This document shows, in pieces, positions 63,860-64,000 of a stretch of 64,000 bases of DNA. Position numbers and translations under genes: made by a program. The number at the start of each line of letters is the position of its first letter. Positions within the stretch are counted from its first letter, which is position 1. This stretch comes from Hyphomicrobium sp. NDB2Meth4 (GTDB taxonomy: Bacteria > Pseudomonadota > Alphaproteobacteria > Rhizobiales > Hyphomicrobiaceae), in assembly GCF_900117445.1 (NCBI RefSeq), contig NZ_FPEJ01000007.1:1-64000 (forward strand), read 5' to 3'. The notes under the pieces were generated by a model. The model ran no database searches, had not been told where the DNA came from, and saw only the letters and a list, made by a program, of their open reading frames with translations.

Positions 63860-64000
63860 TTATCCGCAACGCGACGGGCACGGGGACGGATAGGTAAGGT
63901 CGGGATCGAAGTTGAGTAAGCGGAACGGCTCCCCGATGGTGGCGGACATACAGGCGCGCATGGGCTGGCGGACTGCCGGCGATGCTGGCGACCGGTTCCG
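63860..64000 (-). CDS. Possible 3' end of an upstream gene (partial)
   Basis: A minus-strand frame enters the window open and ends in TAA at 63860. Its last residues include IGEPFRLLNFDPDLTYPSPC. A hairpin follows within 25 bases. With only 46 codons visible, and rich in Pro, Ser and Arg, I cannot assign a family or be sure it is coding. Confidence 0.2.
   Translation of the reverse strand, partial: RNRSPASPAVRQPMRACMSATIGEPFRLLNFDPDLTYPSPCPSRCG

Noticed and set aside
1-64000. tRNA, rRNA and CRISPR arrays
   Set aside because: No regularly spaced repeats and no cloverleaf or rRNA-like segments were noticed on reading either strand; a covariance search was not possible here.

Overview
The window reads as chromosomal DNA of a GC-rich alphaproteobacterium, most likely Hyphomicrobiales. 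Pointers are the Rhizobiales-type ExbB with a long Pro/Ala-rich periplasmic N-terminus, the porins, the single-domain ATP-dependent DNA ligase, the NYN/LabA-type protein and several small proteins of Rhizobiales type. I cannot fix the genus. No rRNA, tRNA or CRISPR array was seen.

Region by region: 1-1250 holds the end of an IS21-family element and decayed DNA. 1258-6801 carries an XRE regulator, a protein of unknown function, two family-4 glycosyltransferases and a GDP-mannose synthesis enzyme (surface polysaccharide). 6974-16615 has an unknown membrane protein and a compact signalling block: a Crp-like regulator, a perfect CRP-type palindrome, an NTF2-NYN fusion, a FecR-TPR-outer-membrane-barrel protein and a CHASE2 class III nucleotide cyclase. 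16733-19127 holds small genes, a DNA ligase and a truncated glycosyltransferase marking a rearrangement point.

19242-34106 is the most striking part. It encodes a TonB-dependent receptor, a YddA/SbmA-class ABC transporter, four M16 peptidase-family proteins (two fused to an N-terminal thioredoxin domain) and a dedicated ExbB-ExbD-TonB set. The layout resembles the Fus (ferredoxin uptake) system of Pectobacterium. I read it as an import-and-digest machine for a protein or peptide, with disulfide reduction built in. Only one M16 protein keeps the zinc motif; one of the two thioredoxin fusions has lost both active sites.

34358-40733 is a cobalamin-riboswitch-controlled B12 uptake operon (BtuB/F/C/D type) next to a methyltransferase. 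40871-46575 is a four-gene minus-strand operon (molybdopterin oxidoreductase, NAD(P)H reductase, glutamine amidotransferase, 2Fe-2S ferredoxin) divergent from a MocR regulator. 47320-54517 is a sulfate acquisition locus (sbp, hydrolase, porin, 25-residue membrane peptide, cysT, cysW, cysA, cysB); sbp and the cysT unit share an upstream motif. 54685-63717 joins a dicarboxylate symporter, an exported PcaB-like lyase, an exported hydrolase-fold protein without its serine, a tandem double-barrel outer-membrane protein, a LysR regulator and a TRAP binding protein, suggesting a periplasmic organic-acid module.
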